Source: Nemania diffusa
Taxonomy: Eukaryota > Ascomycota > Sordariomycetes > Xylariales > Xylariaceae
NCBI GenBank assembly: GCA_038501195.1
Contig: JBBPUQ010000004.1
Location: 2,294,001-2,358,000, forward strand
Direction of reading: 5' to 3'
DNA length: 64,000 bases
The position numbers and the translations under genes are program-made. Every line of letters begins with the position of its first letter. Position 1 is the first letter of the stretch. This document shows positions 37,101-48,729 of the stretch, piece after piece. The notes below the pieces were generated by a model. That model had not been told where the DNA came from and ran no database searches. It saw only the letters and a list, made by a program, of their open reading frames with translations.

Positions 37101-37430
37101 AGTAAACCCGCTGTCTTCCAAGCCCAGAGGTGTCCGGCATGTGGTGCCCCGCTAGATCTACCGGTCGTGCACTTCTTATGCAAGCATAGCTTTCATCAAC
37201 GGTGTCTTAAAGTGGACAGCTCCGCTGGTGATGGTGATGGAAGTGATAAGACCGAGTGCCCTGTATGCGCCGCGAACAATGCCGCTGTGAAGGCTATGAA
37301 GCGAGGGCAGGAGGAGCGGGCTGAGCGGCATGATCTCTTCCGTGATGCACTTAGTAAAGGTGACGAGCGCTTCAAGACGGTCGCGCAATGGTTCGGTCAG
37401 GGTGTGATGGGAGCCGGTGGGCTGGAATAA
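34139..37430 (+). CDS. VPS11: Vacuolar sorting protein VPS11 (PEP5), HOPS/CORVET core subunit
   Basis: Seven exons: 34139-34153, 34222-34473, 34536-34655, 34714-35355, 35408-35641, 35692-36027 and 36075-37430, giving 984 residues. Start MALLL-WKSFDFFEVSQVKL. The N-terminal half is a beta-propeller (EDLSNEPVLKVWALDKP; LAVGFANGAVTVIRGD), followed by alpha-solenoid repeats (YHEKSLPQRLELLYQRN; FLDTQRIHNLIEYLEELH; LLLNCYAKLKD). It ends in a RING-H2-like domain from about residue 886: CPAC, LCKHSFHQRCL, CPVC. VPS11 is a core subunit shared by the HOPS and CORVET tethering complexes at vacuoles and endosomes. The first exon is only five codons. A Ser/Ala/Pro-rich insert (about residues 575-630) interrupts the solenoid. 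Secure. Confidence 0.96.
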
Positions 37431-37726
37431 GTGATATAGCGCCGTGTAGTATGATACAATGAATTATGATACAACATAGCGGCAGGGGGTATCTATCTAT
37501 ATATCTATCTCTACATATATCTACTTCATTTAACGCCTTCCAACGTATTAGACAACCGTCTCTAGGCGCTGTAGAATGACTGTACGTGGAAACACTGTTG
37601 TAAGTATAATTGACCTTAAGTTGCTGATTTGTCAAAAGTATGCCGGGCCCAATTCAATATAGTACAAGATATACAACTTTACAGTTCATTTTCGTCGGGT
37701 AGGGTTTGTACATTTTGACGGTTCCT

Positions 37727-39133
37727 CTAGCCACCGACACCGAGGAGCCGGTTAAGCCACCGTCCCACACTCTCGTTCTCGCTCCCAACGCGCGTGCGCC
37801 AGTCGTCGACGTGGTGTAAATGCAGGCCGTTCAGGGCGTCCGCCAGGCCGCGACCGCCAGGAGCAGCAACCTCAGTAATCTGCCCGTGCCGCACCGTCAT
37901 CCGCAACCCGGGGCCATCGCCGCTCGCCACGCTCGTCGGATCCAGCTCCGGGCGGGCCGGGAAGAACGAGGCGGGCAGGTCCGTGGGCAGGTCGGGGCGC
38001 GGCCGCGGGTCGTCGGCGGTGGGGTGCGAGGAGAAGGCGAACTGCGGCGTCTGCGCGAACACCCAGTCGCGCGAGCGCAGCTCGGCCACGCCCGCCTGGA
38101 CCAGCGGAATCGCCGCCGCCGCTGCTGCCGCATCCAGGATCTCCGCCGCCGGCTGCCTCCCGCCATTCCCTTGTGGTGCGTACATGGCGAGGAACTCGGC
38201 AACGACGGCGTCCTCGAACGCGGTGGTAGACACGCCGACGTTGCGCACGGGCGACCGCACGCTCTCGACGCCGCGCGCCTTGATGTACGGCGCTGCCGGC
38301 GAGCGCAGGAGGAGGCTTAAGAAGGGCAGGTGCGGCGAGGTGAGGAGGCAGGTCCCGTGGTGCAGGGAGCGCGCGCGCGTCAGCTTGTAGGCCGAGCCGG
38401 AGATCTTGAACGTGCCCGCGCCGCCGCCGGCATTCATCCCACTGTCCGTGCCACGCGGTCCGTTGGGCGCAGAATCTGGCGAGACGTCGAGCACGATGTC
38501 GTGCCGCGCGTTGACGCGCACGCCGTGGGGGATCCGGTTGAGCCCGCGCAGGGCGCGCACGACCATCTCGGCGTGCGTGTTGCGGTCGAAGGAGGCGGGC
38601 GGGCAGATCACGCTGTAGTTCACGTTGCCCGCGTCGTGGAACACGGTGCCGCCGCCGGAGCGCCGGCGGACGAGGAGGACGTCGTCTTCGCCCTCTGCTT
38701 CTGCGCTCGTTGCGTCTCCTTTCTTCGTCGCCGCGTCCCTTACTCCATCTTCGGTTTCTGCAGCTGTCCCCGCGCGCAATTTCTTGAGGATGCCGCGCTG
38801 GTTGACAAGGCCGAGATTCACCTCGACCCAGGGGTTCTGGTTGCGGCCGATGACGATGCAGGGGCGGTTCGTGTACAGGAGAAGCACCACGGAGTCCGGA
38901 TGTGATTTCTGGAGCAGGAAGTGCTCGATGGAGAGATTTAGGTATGGGTCTGTGCTCCGAGATATGTAGACTTGGACTAGGTTAGAGGGATGAGAGACGG
39001 TCTCGGCAGAGAAGAAGCGGGACGGTATCGTCCACCGGCTTTGAGGATATCTCACTTTTGTGAGACTGATGCTATGATGTGGATGGGCCATTGGTAAGCG
39101 GCGGGAGAGGGCCCTAAAGGCCATTATAGGCAA
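37727..39133 (-). CDS. AIM22: Lipoate-protein ligase, mitochondrial
   Basis: An intronless frame of 468 residues on the minus strand, convergent with VPS11. The start is Arg/Ser-rich (RALSRRLPMAHPHHSIS; PSRFFSAE near residue 40), as in mitochondrial presequences. The biotin/lipoate ligase fold motifs are clear: LNLSIEHFLL, IVIGRNQNPWVEVN, RRRSGGGTVFHDAGN (about residues 157-170), NARHDIVLD and KISGSAYKLTRARSLHHGTCLL. It attaches lipoate to E2 subunits and GcvH. It is related to yeast Aim22. A 30-residue Ala/Glu-rich insert (about 120-150) precedes the RRSGGGT motif. The central two thirds are about 70% GC while flanks are near 45%, so there is a strong local compositional island inside one gene. 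Confidence 0.92.
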   Translation of the reverse strand: MPIMAFRALSRRLPMAHPHHSISLTKVRYPQSRWTIPSRFFSAETVSHPSNLVQVYISRSTDPYLNLSIEHFLLQKSHPDSVVLLLYTNRPCIVIGRNQNPWVEVNLGLVNQRGILKKLRAGTAAETEDGVRDAATKKGDATSAEAEGEDDVLLVRRRSGGGTVFHDAGNVNYSVICPPASFDRNTHAEMVVRALRGLNRIPHGVRVNARHDIVLDVSPDSAPNGPRGTDSGMNAGGGAGTFKISGSAYKLTRARSLHHGTCLLTSPHLPFLSLLLRSPAAPYIKARGVESVRSPVRNVGVSTTAFEDAVVAEFLAMYAPQGNGGRQPAAEILDAAAAAAAIPLVQAGVAELRSRDWVFAQTPQFAFSSHPTADDPRPRPDLPTDLPASFFPARPELDPTSVASGDGPGLRMTVRHGQITEVAAPGGRGLADALNGLHLHHVDDWRTRVGSENESVGRWLNRLLGVGG

Positions 39134-39801
39134 TTAAGAAGAAATATTTGCTTTAAAATAATCGTAGTTGCGAGTATCAAATCATCTTATAAAGATTGGC
39201 GAGTTTGGTTTATTATGGTGATTTTTTTTTTAAAGATGAGTAGAGCTTATAGCGAAAGGGTGAGGGAGTGAGTGAGTGAGGCTGGTGAAAATACGAAGCC
39301 CTATCGCATGCAGATGCTAGCGCACCTGGTTACCATGATAGTGGAACAACTTATCTTTTTTTAGTAGGTACCTAAGGCGAGGAGGCACCTATAAGCATCG
39401 CATTTTAGAAAAACACTCGCTGCGAGGGGCTACTTATATATATATTATATATATTTCTTGAAAACAAATATTCCTTCAATAGGACAACTCAAGCCACAAA
39501 TATTTAATCACTGTCGCATTGAATAACAGTAAACCTCATTCGTCATCCACTGCCAACTAATGACATGTCACAAATTCAATTGGCATTGCATAAAGCACGT
39601 CATAAGATGGAATAAAGTTCATGATGTTCAAAAGGTAATCCAAACTTCATTTTTGAACTGCTATTCTTAAGCTAACCAGACCTACTTATGTTATGATAGT
39701 CAGAATATCTAGACAACTAGATCTGCTCGATACTCGCATCTTATATGAAGTCCAATTAGCGGCCGCTACAAGCCCAGGGATCATCTCAGATCACACAGGG
39801 G
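39134..39801. other. Intergenic, upstream of the lipoate ligase gene
   Basis: No gene is recognised. Contains AGGTACCT at 39366 and an alternating TA tract near 39440. Confidence 0.4.
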
Positions 39802-41522
39802 CTACAGAGCAAAACCGGAGCTGTTAAACTCATTTAGCCAAGACGCTACGGTGCGAAGCTCAAGCTTCGTAGATGCGCGAATAAATTGCGGCTCGGTATT
39901 AATATCCGCGAGCGTACGCAAATCCCAAACATGACCAGCACCGTTGATCAGATGCTGCGGCTGCACGTCCCAGGACGGGCGCACGGGCGCGAGGTCTGAA
40001 TGCCAGCATAGGTCTCTCCAGACGTCAGCGCCGCCGTCGACAAACAAGAGTCTGTCGGCCTTGAAGGCGAAGTCGCCGTAGACGTTCCACTTGGAGCTAT
40101 CTGGCGCCGGAGGTATGGAGTTGTATTTCCCTATTATTCCCGTCATGTCAAAATTGGTCTCACGCTTGGGTAGGGGGTTTGTGTTTCTTACCCTTTGGAA
40201 AGGCCCAGTTGCACCACTGCTGGGTGTACGTGGTGTTGATGGCCCGCGACAGCAGCGACTTCGTGCCGTATGGCTGGGCCGCCTGGTAGGCGCCGAACTC
40301 GGTGCAGGTCGTGTACAGCCAGCTGCGCTCGGCGCCGTTGGTGGTGTTGGCCCACCAGGCCGGGTGCTGCGTGCCGAAGCACTCGGGGCTGTTGTAGTCG
40401 CCGCTCGGGCAGAGCGGGAGGAAGACGCGCTTGATGTACGCGGCGTAGTTGCCCAGGTTCTTCCAGGCCTGGCCGCCCGTGTGCTTGGCCAGCGCGCCGT
40501 CGACGGCCTTGACCGCGGGCGCGGCGTTGATGTCGGTCACGTTGCTGCAGAAGTCGAAGAAGTCCTGGTGGTCGTAGGCCGGGTTCCAGTTGATCTCCTG
40601 GAACGAGTACGACGGGTAGAAGAACGGGCCGCCCAGCGGGAAGGCGATGGTCTGCGCGAAGTCCCGGACGTCTGAGAGCGCGCTGAGGCCGAAGATCGCC
40701 TGCAGCTCCGCGATGGCGGCCGTGTTCTTGGACTGCACGAGAGAGTCCATCTTGTCGATGATGTCGTTGATGCTGGTGATGCAGTCCTGCGGCCCGAACT
40801 TCTGGATCGGATCATACCATTGCGGGTAGTCGACCGCGCCGTGGATCACGCCGCTACTAGAGATGGCACCGTAGTACGTCTTCGGATACGTCTTGATCGT
40901 GAAGGCGGACAGCGCACCCGAATAGCTGCCACCGTAGACGATCCAAGGAGTTGAGGGTGCATTAGTGTTACCGCTGATGCCCGGAAGCTTGACTTTCCTA
41001 GCAAATAAGTCGAAGTCGGCAATGACCTGCTCTGTGGTCAAGTACAGCAATTGATCCGTCGTGGTGGTGTTGAACGGGACGCTTGTGCCGTAATAGCGGT
41101 TCTCCAAGACGATGCCAACGCCATTAAAATCCTTCGCCAACTCCACTATCAAGCTACCATCGAGATGTGTGTCGCCATCGATGGCACCCTCCCCACCTAG
41201 AAAGAGGAAGATAGGCCCGCCAGCTTTGTAGTAAGATGTCTCCACGAAATAGCGCTGCTTAAATGTCCCCGTTGCATGAGGGATATAGCGTGAGCTATGA
41301 GGGAAGTGGTCGATCTACATAAGCGAGTCAGCAATGTAACATGAAGATAATAACTTGACAACTTACGGTTTGGTCGAAGTAGTACGCAGGGCGACTCCGC
41401 GATACCAGCGTACTGGTAGAAGCAGGTTGGAGCCGCCGTCTTGGCATACCTATACCTGGTACATTGGCGGAAGCCAAGCCGCTATAGCAAAGCAACCAAA
41501 AGAATACCAAGAACAACTCCAT
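39802..41522 (-). CDS. Secreted serine peptidase, family S28 (prolyl carboxypeptidase-like)
   Basis: Minus-strand exons 41367-41522, 40192-41314 and 39802-40130 give 535 residues. The start MELFLVFFWLLCYSGLASA is a classic signal peptide; an upstream in-frame ATG at 41546 would add eight residues. Order of motifs: YYFDQT-IDHFPHSSRY, GGPIFLFLGGEG, VLENRYYG, VYGGSYSGALSA with the nucleophile near Ser182, then VDGGADVWRD (Asp about 461) and NGAGHVWDL (His about 492). These are the S28 triad elements. S28 enzymes remove residues from or after proline in secreted or vacuolar peptides, often at acid pH. The second junction gives FPKG-KYNSIPPAPD, which fixes the acceptor at 40131; the earlier in-frame reading into the intron would break the protein. 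Several N-glycosylation sites are present. The exon 2 3' half is GC-rich. Confidence 0.93.
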
Positions 41523-42122
41523 GGTTACGACAAGCCGCGGTATCAATAATACCTCTCCTCCTTTATTTGGGTTTATTATTCTCTGGATCGAGAGGATGCC
41601 AAAGGAGAGGGAAATACAGCGAAAAGAAACGCGATTCCTGTGACTTATTTATTTGCAATTTAACCCCGATGCTTGGACAGATCCGGCAGGTGCTGCTACC
41701 TACTGCTGCAGGTCAGAGCTGGAATAAGACCATCACGTTATCTTAACAGGGTATAGATTCAACGCCGCAGGGAAAATTACGAGGACCTAGACGGCAGTCT
41801 AGTACAGATGCAGGACAAAGACGACGTACAGGTAGGCGGTTCGCACCTCATATGATTGTACCTATGTAAGTACTTAATATTGTCTGACATCATTCAAATT
41901 CAGGCTATACTCAGCACCTAAAATCAATCATGTACAGAGTATTAATTTCAATTGTCTTTTAGTTTCGAGTAAGCCTTAGAGTTACGATCTCTGCCATGCT
42001 GTACGTATTACTTTAAACAACTAGTTATAAGCAGTTCTGGAACCTTATCCCTTACAACTTATTATCTCATTCAAGCCCTGATAGCTCAATGTCCACAAAT
42101 GTCGATCTAGAACGTCCTGTAT
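41523..42122. other. Intergenic, no gene recognised
   Basis: Lies between the start of the S28 peptidase gene and the end of the decayed gene. Nothing beyond mixed-composition sequence is seen. Confidence 0.4.
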
Positions 42123-43239
42123 CTACACCTCTTGCACACTATGTAGTCCAGATTTTTGTGTGCTTTGCGTGTCTTTCACAGACTTATCCTCTAACTTGAC
42201 CACCTCAAAAGATCCCTTCCGGTCCGGCTCTGGGACACACCGGGCGCGCATACCCGCGAGCTCAAACGTGATAAGTATGCGGCATACCAAGACAGACACC
42301 ACGTATCTGAAGATAACCAGGAGCGCGTCACGGGGCCCGATGAATAGGAGACCGGAGAGTACGCGACCCGAATAAAATATGAATAACCGTGGCGGTTGAC
42401 AGCAACCACGACCATGCGACATATATTTCCCCTTCCTCGAAGGAGACGGTTCTGGTTTCGTCCTGTGCTCCAGCCGGCACCGATTCTGACTTCGAATACC
42501 CAGATAGTCTTTGGGGTCTTATTGCGAAAGTACCGGGGAGGTGGATAGGCACGCTCAGTATCGTCCAAACCAGGGGACCGAACACGGTTTCCGACCACTA
42601 GCAACACACTTCGCGCCATTAGCAAGCAGGCCATCAGCAGACTTCAGAACTCGTAATAGACTAATTACCTGTCTAGACTCCTAGCTACCAGCTCAAAGTA
42701 GCGATGTTTGCCGCGGCGGCCAGCGCGATCGCGTACTGCAGCCCCACCACGAGCCACCGCTTAAATGTCGTGTCCGGGACGTAGGGGTGGTACCGGCCAC
42801 GGCTGCGCTGCAGCATCTTCTCGAGCTAGCGGAAGTCGAAGACGCGCTCTATGTAGACGCTGGGGTTGCCGAAGGAGATGAGGAGCGCGAGCAAGGGCCG
42901 GCGTGACGCCCAGGATGACCTGCACCGTCGAGCTCGCCGCCATGATGTACTCGGACACGTTGTTCAGAAGGCAGTTAACCACGGCCTCGACGAGCACGCT
43001 GAACCGCGGCTGCCGCCGCCCAGCCAGTCGATCGGGAAGTCCAGCGGCCGCCCCGTGAGGTAGTTGGCGAACTGCTGGCTGCAGTTGTGGTGCAGGATGT
43101 ACCCGTACTTGGGCACGTGCTGCGGGTAGAAGTGCCGGAACTGCGAGGTGAGCGCTGCTGAGGAGGAGGCGATGAAGAGGAAACTGGTTAGGAAGGGAGC
43201 CACGTAGCTTTGGGGTCGCAAGGCTGTCCCTGAAGCCAT
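42123..43239 (-). pseudogene. Decayed multi-pass membrane protein gene
   Basis: Read on the minus strand, segments of one protein lie in successive frames: HHNCSQQFANYLTGRPLDF; then after a shift near 43018-43028 LNNVSEYIMAASSTVQVILG; another shift near 42897 with PSVYIERVFDFR and a stop at about 42827, followed by RYHPYVPDTTFKRWLVVGLQY. An apparently intact intron (about 42620-42690) follows, then SWLLSTATVIHILFG. A one-base shift near 42364 leads to LLFIGPRDALLVIF and the end. The hydrophobic segments and these motifs resemble, from memory, a fungal family of uncharacterised membrane proteins. There are at least three frameshifts and one nonsense codon, so I call a pseudogene. Sequencing errors in this GC-rich stretch are the alternative. 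Confidence 0.65.
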
Positions 43240-44666
43240 TTGAGCTGGCTTTCCTTTAGATATGCCGGCAACTCTAGGGATAATACAGAGGTTATTCCTA
43301 TGAGTTTGAGCGTGGTTCTGGCTAAAAGGCCTTTAGATAGAGCCCATGTGTAGGGAGTGCATCGTCTGGTGTGAATAGCATCAGTACCGGAAAACGACCA
43401 GAAAACGAACAGTTGAATTCTGCAGCATTCGGAACGGCTGCTTATTCACAGCAGCCGATCAGGCTCTATATCCACCCATCTCACCGCGGTGTATTGCTGG
43501 TACGGTTAGCTATATATAACCCCTCTCATGGCTAGGTCCTACGTTCTGTTTAGTGCAATACATTAACCAGATCCCCCCAAAGACAAGCTGCCAGCCTGGG
43601 CTGGATGATCATTTCCGAGTTAGCATTTATCTTATGAGGGTACTTGCACATGACGAGAACTCGATTGGAACTGCCAGCCTTCAGAATACAACCTGGCACC
43701 GGGAGTTGGTCTACGTCGGCGAATCACTCCCACGTAAGTCACAAACGCGAGAGCCCGATAGGCACCTAGGCCAATAGGGGCGGATACAAGCTTTTTGGTT
43801 GGCTTAGGATGAAAGGAACAAACGGGATATCTAAGCATAGAACACTTTTCAAGTTCATATATTTTTCAAGGTATATTCTATATGGCCTTTTGCTCTCGCT
43901 TTACTCCTGCTTATCAAGAATATCCATATAGATCTACCACTTTCTGACTCAGCTTGCCTATGAGGCTTTTAGGGCGTGTACCATGAAGCACTGGCTCGTC
44001 GTCTATCGCGCAGGCTGAGAACTCCTACGCAATAATACTCTGTAATTCAAAGTAAATAGGGATTAGATTGACTAGCCATTTAGGTAGTTGAGATTAAGCT
44101 AACTACTAGACAAGGGCAGGAGCCGGGGTGTAGTGGTTGGAGGCGGAATAGCATCCCATAAAGACACGAGGCCTATGTCATATACAATAAGTATATTACT
44201 GAACATGTAGTTACAGAGTTAAACCCTACGTCATTCTCAATGAATTGACATCAATCCCCTACTGTCCTTACAACTATATAGGATTCTTAATGCTAGGTTT
44301 CTAGTAGTCTATAATTCCTAGTGTCGCCATAAAGGGGTTGGGATGGCCGTGGTATCCCGTAGCATATAAAGTGAGAGAGATAAGCTTCAAACTCATAAGT
44401 TTTTTGGTTTCACAGGTGTAAGAGATACGACATAAAATGAAGACAACCGCCGAGGTGTTTCTCGCTAGTAAATTACATATCTATGCGACGATAACTCTAT
44501 AGGTTGCCCGTATCACGATTTCCTTAGCAAATGAGTGCAGCTCAGGAGTAACTAAGCTGCGCTATTCGGTGCGGAGCTAAACTAAATGTTTTACTAGAAC
44601 GAGCTTGTCTTCTAACATCTAGTCATACAATTGCCAATTTCTATTACTCGTCTACATTGATTGTTC
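43240..44666. other. Intergenic, no gene recognised
   Basis: No exon chain or RNA gene is recognised on either strand. Short frames such as 43553-43777 show no domain. Confidence 0.4.
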
Positions 44667-45791
44667 TTAGGCCGTAACGCCTTCTTCCTTCTCGATATCT
44701 TCTTGGCTTGGCGACCACTTGTTTTGGAGGTCCTTATTGAGGCTCAGCTCATAGACATCTTTAGGCCACCACTCTCCCCAGCTTGTGAGGAATATCTGTT
44801 CCGGATCGTCGGGCAAGTCGTCCCGAGTAAAAGCCCGGAGGACGCTCTGCGCACCTATACTTTGGTAAGCTTTCTAATAGGAACCGAGGACAAGTTTAAC
44901 TGTTACCAACGCACCTTCAGGTATACTCTTTGCGTCAGGAAGATGAGCTTGTATCGTGAAATCACTCCCTCTGGAAATGCCCGTATTCGGTATCAATCCG
45001 GGAGACACGGCCACAACTTCGCAAGCGCCCTGGAGCTGACGGCGCCACCAGTGTGCGCCGAGGAGCTGGATAAACTTGGTAGCAGCGTAGACGCTTTTTC
45101 CTGTGTCCTTGTTGGCTAGCATCTCATGCTCCAAGGTGCCTACAAAAAATAGGGTTAACCTTGATAAGCAGCTGTGGACATATCGGGGTCCTCTCACTGG
45201 GATCTTTCACATTTCGTACGGCGCCGGAAGAGACTACTACGATACGGGTCTTTGAACGCTCTAAACTGGACCGTAGAAGATGGAGAAGATAATGCTGTGC
45301 TGTGACGGAAATTAGTCATATTTTTGACAATACTGGCTTGAAGGACTGATACATACAGAGGTGATTGACGAGATATGGTTCAATCCACTTCGAGCCGTGT
45401 GGCCCGGTCTCGGCTACTTTCTTGTTCATGGCAGTTCCTGCGTTAAGCATGAGGTAGTCAATTGGTCCTGTACCTAACTTCTCAAGAGTTTGATGTGCGA
45501 ATGTCTTGACAGAGTTCATGTTGTTCAGCTCAAGTGGCAGGATGGCGAGTGTGTGCTTGTTGGTGTCATATTTGAGTGCATTGTAAGCACTTGTCGTAGT
45601 CTTGGTGTCTCGAGCGCCAAGAATGAAATTGTAAGGTTGCGATTGGGAGAGTAGTTGCTTGATGGCTTCAAACCCCTAAATAATGTCTATTAGTATGGCT
45701 TGTGGTGGTATCCACGAACTTGATTGGCTTTGCTGCTTACGATGCCAGAGCTTGCGCCCGTAGCAACGATGGTCTTCGCTATAGTCGACAT
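44667..45791 (-). CDS. Short-chain dehydrogenase/reductase family protein
   Basis: Five minus-strand exons: 45741-45791, 45357-45675, 45198-45299, 44915-45139 and 44667-44854, giving 294 residues. The cofactor motif TGASSGI-G is split between exons 1 and 2. LMLNAGT, VVVSSGAV and the catalytic pair in SVYAATKF (Tyr175, Lys179) follow, then VAVSPGLIPNTGIS. The C-terminal exon is Trp-rich (FLTSWGEWWPKDVY), as in a group of fungal SDRs with unknown substrate. All catalytic residues are in place. It is not closely related to the SDR at 1738-2805, which has a different N-terminus and tail. Function beyond NAD(P)-linked oxidoreduction cannot be stated. Confidence 0.88.
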
Positions 45792-46780
45792 TGTAAGCTA
45801 GGTATATTCAGGTCCTCTTTATTTTTGTGGTTGGTTCCGAGCAGAGTTATTGTGCATAGAATACAATCTCTTCTTATACAACCCGAGTTCCTACTATGTT
45901 TTGTCAGCAACCTTCAATAGAGGCGGCGATAGTTAGTGTTAAAGCCGAGAGTCTGGGTTGATGTTGGTGTTTCATCACCTACCTATGCAGATTGGCTTAC
46001 GGTGGCGCACAGTGTTCACTGTGTTAAGACCCGTTGTGCCCTTAAGAGCCATCCATCCAGGTACCTAAACACCAAGGTAGGTAGGTACTTCACAGTGTAA
46101 CAGTACACTACTCGAAATACCCTCATAAGGATATACTAAACTTAACTACTATCGAATGTTATAGGTATAATAAAGTTGGTTGCACTTAAACAGATGAATA
46201 GTATTTTGACATGGGAGAATCATCAAACTATGTAAGCAGAGAGGGTGATATACCTAGCTACCTATTAAGAGCGGCATAATCCATGCATCAATGATTTTCA
46301 CTCGTGTCTCGGCTTACACGCATCGCTTTTCAAAGAGTAAGTAATATTCAAACTCACTGTTTTTATATGCGGCTCTTTCCCCCTCGAGGCTTCGTCGTAC
46401 ACATATATATATAATCAGCCAATTGAATATCTAATCAATATTAGCAGCACTATCTATATTACTGCGCGTAAAAGTGGTAGCGGACCCCTACACTGCACCT
46501 TTTGGCCACGGATGGTTACAGAAGTTAAGTAGCATAGACCTATAAGCGTGAACCTGGCGTCTGCCACGTTGGTTTGTAGGCATGGATTTACGCGCACTTA
46601 GAGACGATATCCCAGGCGCGAGAGCATCAGTACTGGTTGGATGAGGCGTTACTCCACCCAAAGTTGGAGTTTGCTACCTAGCAAGCCTAAAAGCTGCTGG
46701 GTGAGACGTACATTCCCCCCTCATCTTCTGTCCTAAAAATTACGCCACGATATCTCACCGTTCTATGACGGCTGAGCAAT
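45792..46780. other. Intergenic between divergent genes
   Basis: No gene is recognised. AGGTACCT lies at 46059 next to further AGGTAGGT repeats. A stretch at about 46480-46600 contains GTTAAGTAGCATAG, faintly like 5S rRNA, but I could not fit it to a 5S gene. Confidence 0.4.
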
Positions 46781-48172
46781 ATGGCTGAACTCCTTTCAAT
46801 AGCCAGTGGCGCGTTGGCGGTGACTACTGCAAGCACGCAAACCGTTTCCGTCATCTCCAGGTTTATCCAGGACTGCAAGGAGGCCCGCGCAGATCTTACC
46901 CAGGTTACTCGAGAGTTATCAGGACTTAACTTGATACTCGAGCGTCTTCAGGACAACAATGCTACGACTACGAAAAACTGTTTGCCGAATGCACTTCAAA
47001 CCTCGGTTCAAGCTATGCTAATAAGTTGTACGACTATTATGCAACATATTGAAAAGACTCTGGACAGATGTCGAGGGAAACCTGGGCCGTTACTTTGGAC
47101 TACATTTGAGAAGGACAAAATGATGGCATTAAAAGTCGCACTCGAGGCTTCTAAAAGCGGCCTTCACATTGCGCTTGAGACTGTTAATATGTTCGTCGAT
47201 GGTTGCCAGGTCTTCATAGTTTGGGTACCTACCTCAAAACGCTGACACCCGTCTTCTAGGTTTATGATATGGGAGATCAAGAACAAAACAAATCTAATCC
47301 GAAACAACACTGGTGGGATCAAACGAAACACTAGCGACACTAAATGCGACGATGAACGCAGCATGGACACAATGCTAGATGAGATACATAGACTGCGAAC
47401 TCAACTACCTCCCAGCTATCCGTCGGACCGGGGACGACTTAGACTCGAGCAGTGGCTTGATACTCTGACCCAGTATGCAGAAACCATTGCGGGAAGTGAA
47501 GGGCCTGGAGAAACCTTGGGTGCCGTTAACCTCTTCGAAGTCGCTGGAAAACGGGAAGAGGCGGGTGCCGAGACTACTACTAATCGCCTCTTCAGTCCGA
47601 CACCGCCGAAGCCCTTGCGGGATGTTCTTCCATCACCGCGTCCCCCGGCGAGGGCATCTCCAAGAAAGCGTATTAGTAGCCGTAGGTCAACCTCCGAGTT
47701 TGCGAAGCTAGAGGCATACGACCCCAACTGGAGGGAAAATTTTGGGAAATACTTGTCGGAGCACGGACTCGAGGACGAGTTCATTAAAGACAATCAAGAT
47801 TTTATCGTCGAATTTTTGGAAGAGAACAAGACGAAGGTCACCCCTAGGCGGGATCCAATGGAAGAACGGGCAGAGTTAGGTGCCGAAGCTACTAATCGTA
47901 TCTCCGATCCAACGCTGCCGGAGCTATCGCGAAACTTTCTCCCATTACTACAGCCCTATACAAGAACATCTGCGATAAGCAGGACCAAGTCATCTTCGAA
48001 CTTTGCCAAGTTAGCAGTATATGATCCCGACTGGCGGGTAAAATTTGGAAATTTCTTATACGAGCAGGGGATTGGGGATGATTTTATCGAGGAGAATCAA
48101 GACTTCATTATCGAATGCCTGGAGGATGAGAAGGAGAAGAAGGCTACCTCCATCTCAATAGGATGTACCTGA
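46781..48172 (+). CDS. Fungal STAND-type N-terminal domain protein with a tandem ~100-residue duplication
   Basis: Exons 46781-47190 and 47260-48172 (donor GTTCGT, the only one that keeps frame) give about 440 residues. Residues 1-140 (MAELLSIASGALAVTTASTQ, SVISRFIQDCKEARADL, ELSGLNLILERLQ) match the helical domain found at the N-terminus of many fungal NLR-like (STAND) proteins. No NACHT/NB-ARC P-loop follows. The second half contains two copies, about 101 residues apart, of a unit with the core FAKLEAYDPNWRENF / FAKLAVYDPDWRVKF and DNQDFIVEFLEENK / ENQDFIIECLEDEK, each preceded by a Pro/Arg-rich linker. Such proteins may be signalling partners of NLR-like receptors in fungal non-self recognition; that role is inference. 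The splice site is weak, so the junction is the least certain part. Confidence 0.7.
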
Positions 48173-48729
48173 GAAGAAAGTAACGAGTTGGGGTTCTTGG
48201 GAAACTCGCAAATGTATGGCTGTAGACAGCGCTTGAAGAATGTGCCATAGTATGAAGTGCTTTCACTGTCTAAAGATGAGCTTGCCATTATTGATAGTCT
48301 ACCTAGGCTTAGATGTTGATTTATCATCTATCTCGATAGTCCAAGGCCGTGAGGCCTGTTCTACCTACCTACAAGTGTTGGTCTAGATACCTATTTAGGT
48401 CCCTACACTGAACGTGCTGAAGGAAGTGCAATAAGCGGGGATGGGGTTTTGGAACACTGTGCTTCGATGGTTTTCTACCAGCTAGAGCGGCAAGCATACC
48501 CTAATACAAGTTCGGTTAGCGTCATCGAAAGCTCACCTTGCCGGTCCGTCTATTTCGTAGCCAAAGCCGAAATTTTTGAAGCATTTTCCCCGGCTTCCCC
48601 AATTTCACATCTTAGACCTCTCTTCTTGCCCATTCTTCTCAAACTCCCTCCTTCCTCCCCTCATACTCCCTTTACTTGCGCCGGTGCGCTTCTATCATAT
48701 ATCTTCTAATACGTATAGGATACGTCACA
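48173..48729. other. Intergenic, HSP60 promoter and leader
   Basis: Contains C/T-rich sequence just before the HSP60 start. Heat-shock-like GAA/TTC triplets near 48570 are not regular enough to call an element. Confidence 0.4.

Noticed and set aside
37794..38905. Long plus-strand open frames of up to 198 codons
   Set aside because: Shadows of the GC-rich lipoate ligase gene on the other strand, where stop codons are rare in all frames.
46480..46600. Possible 5S rRNA gene
   Set aside because: Only a short stretch (GTTAAGTAGCAT) is reminiscent; the remaining conserved 5S segments and the terminal pairing are missing.
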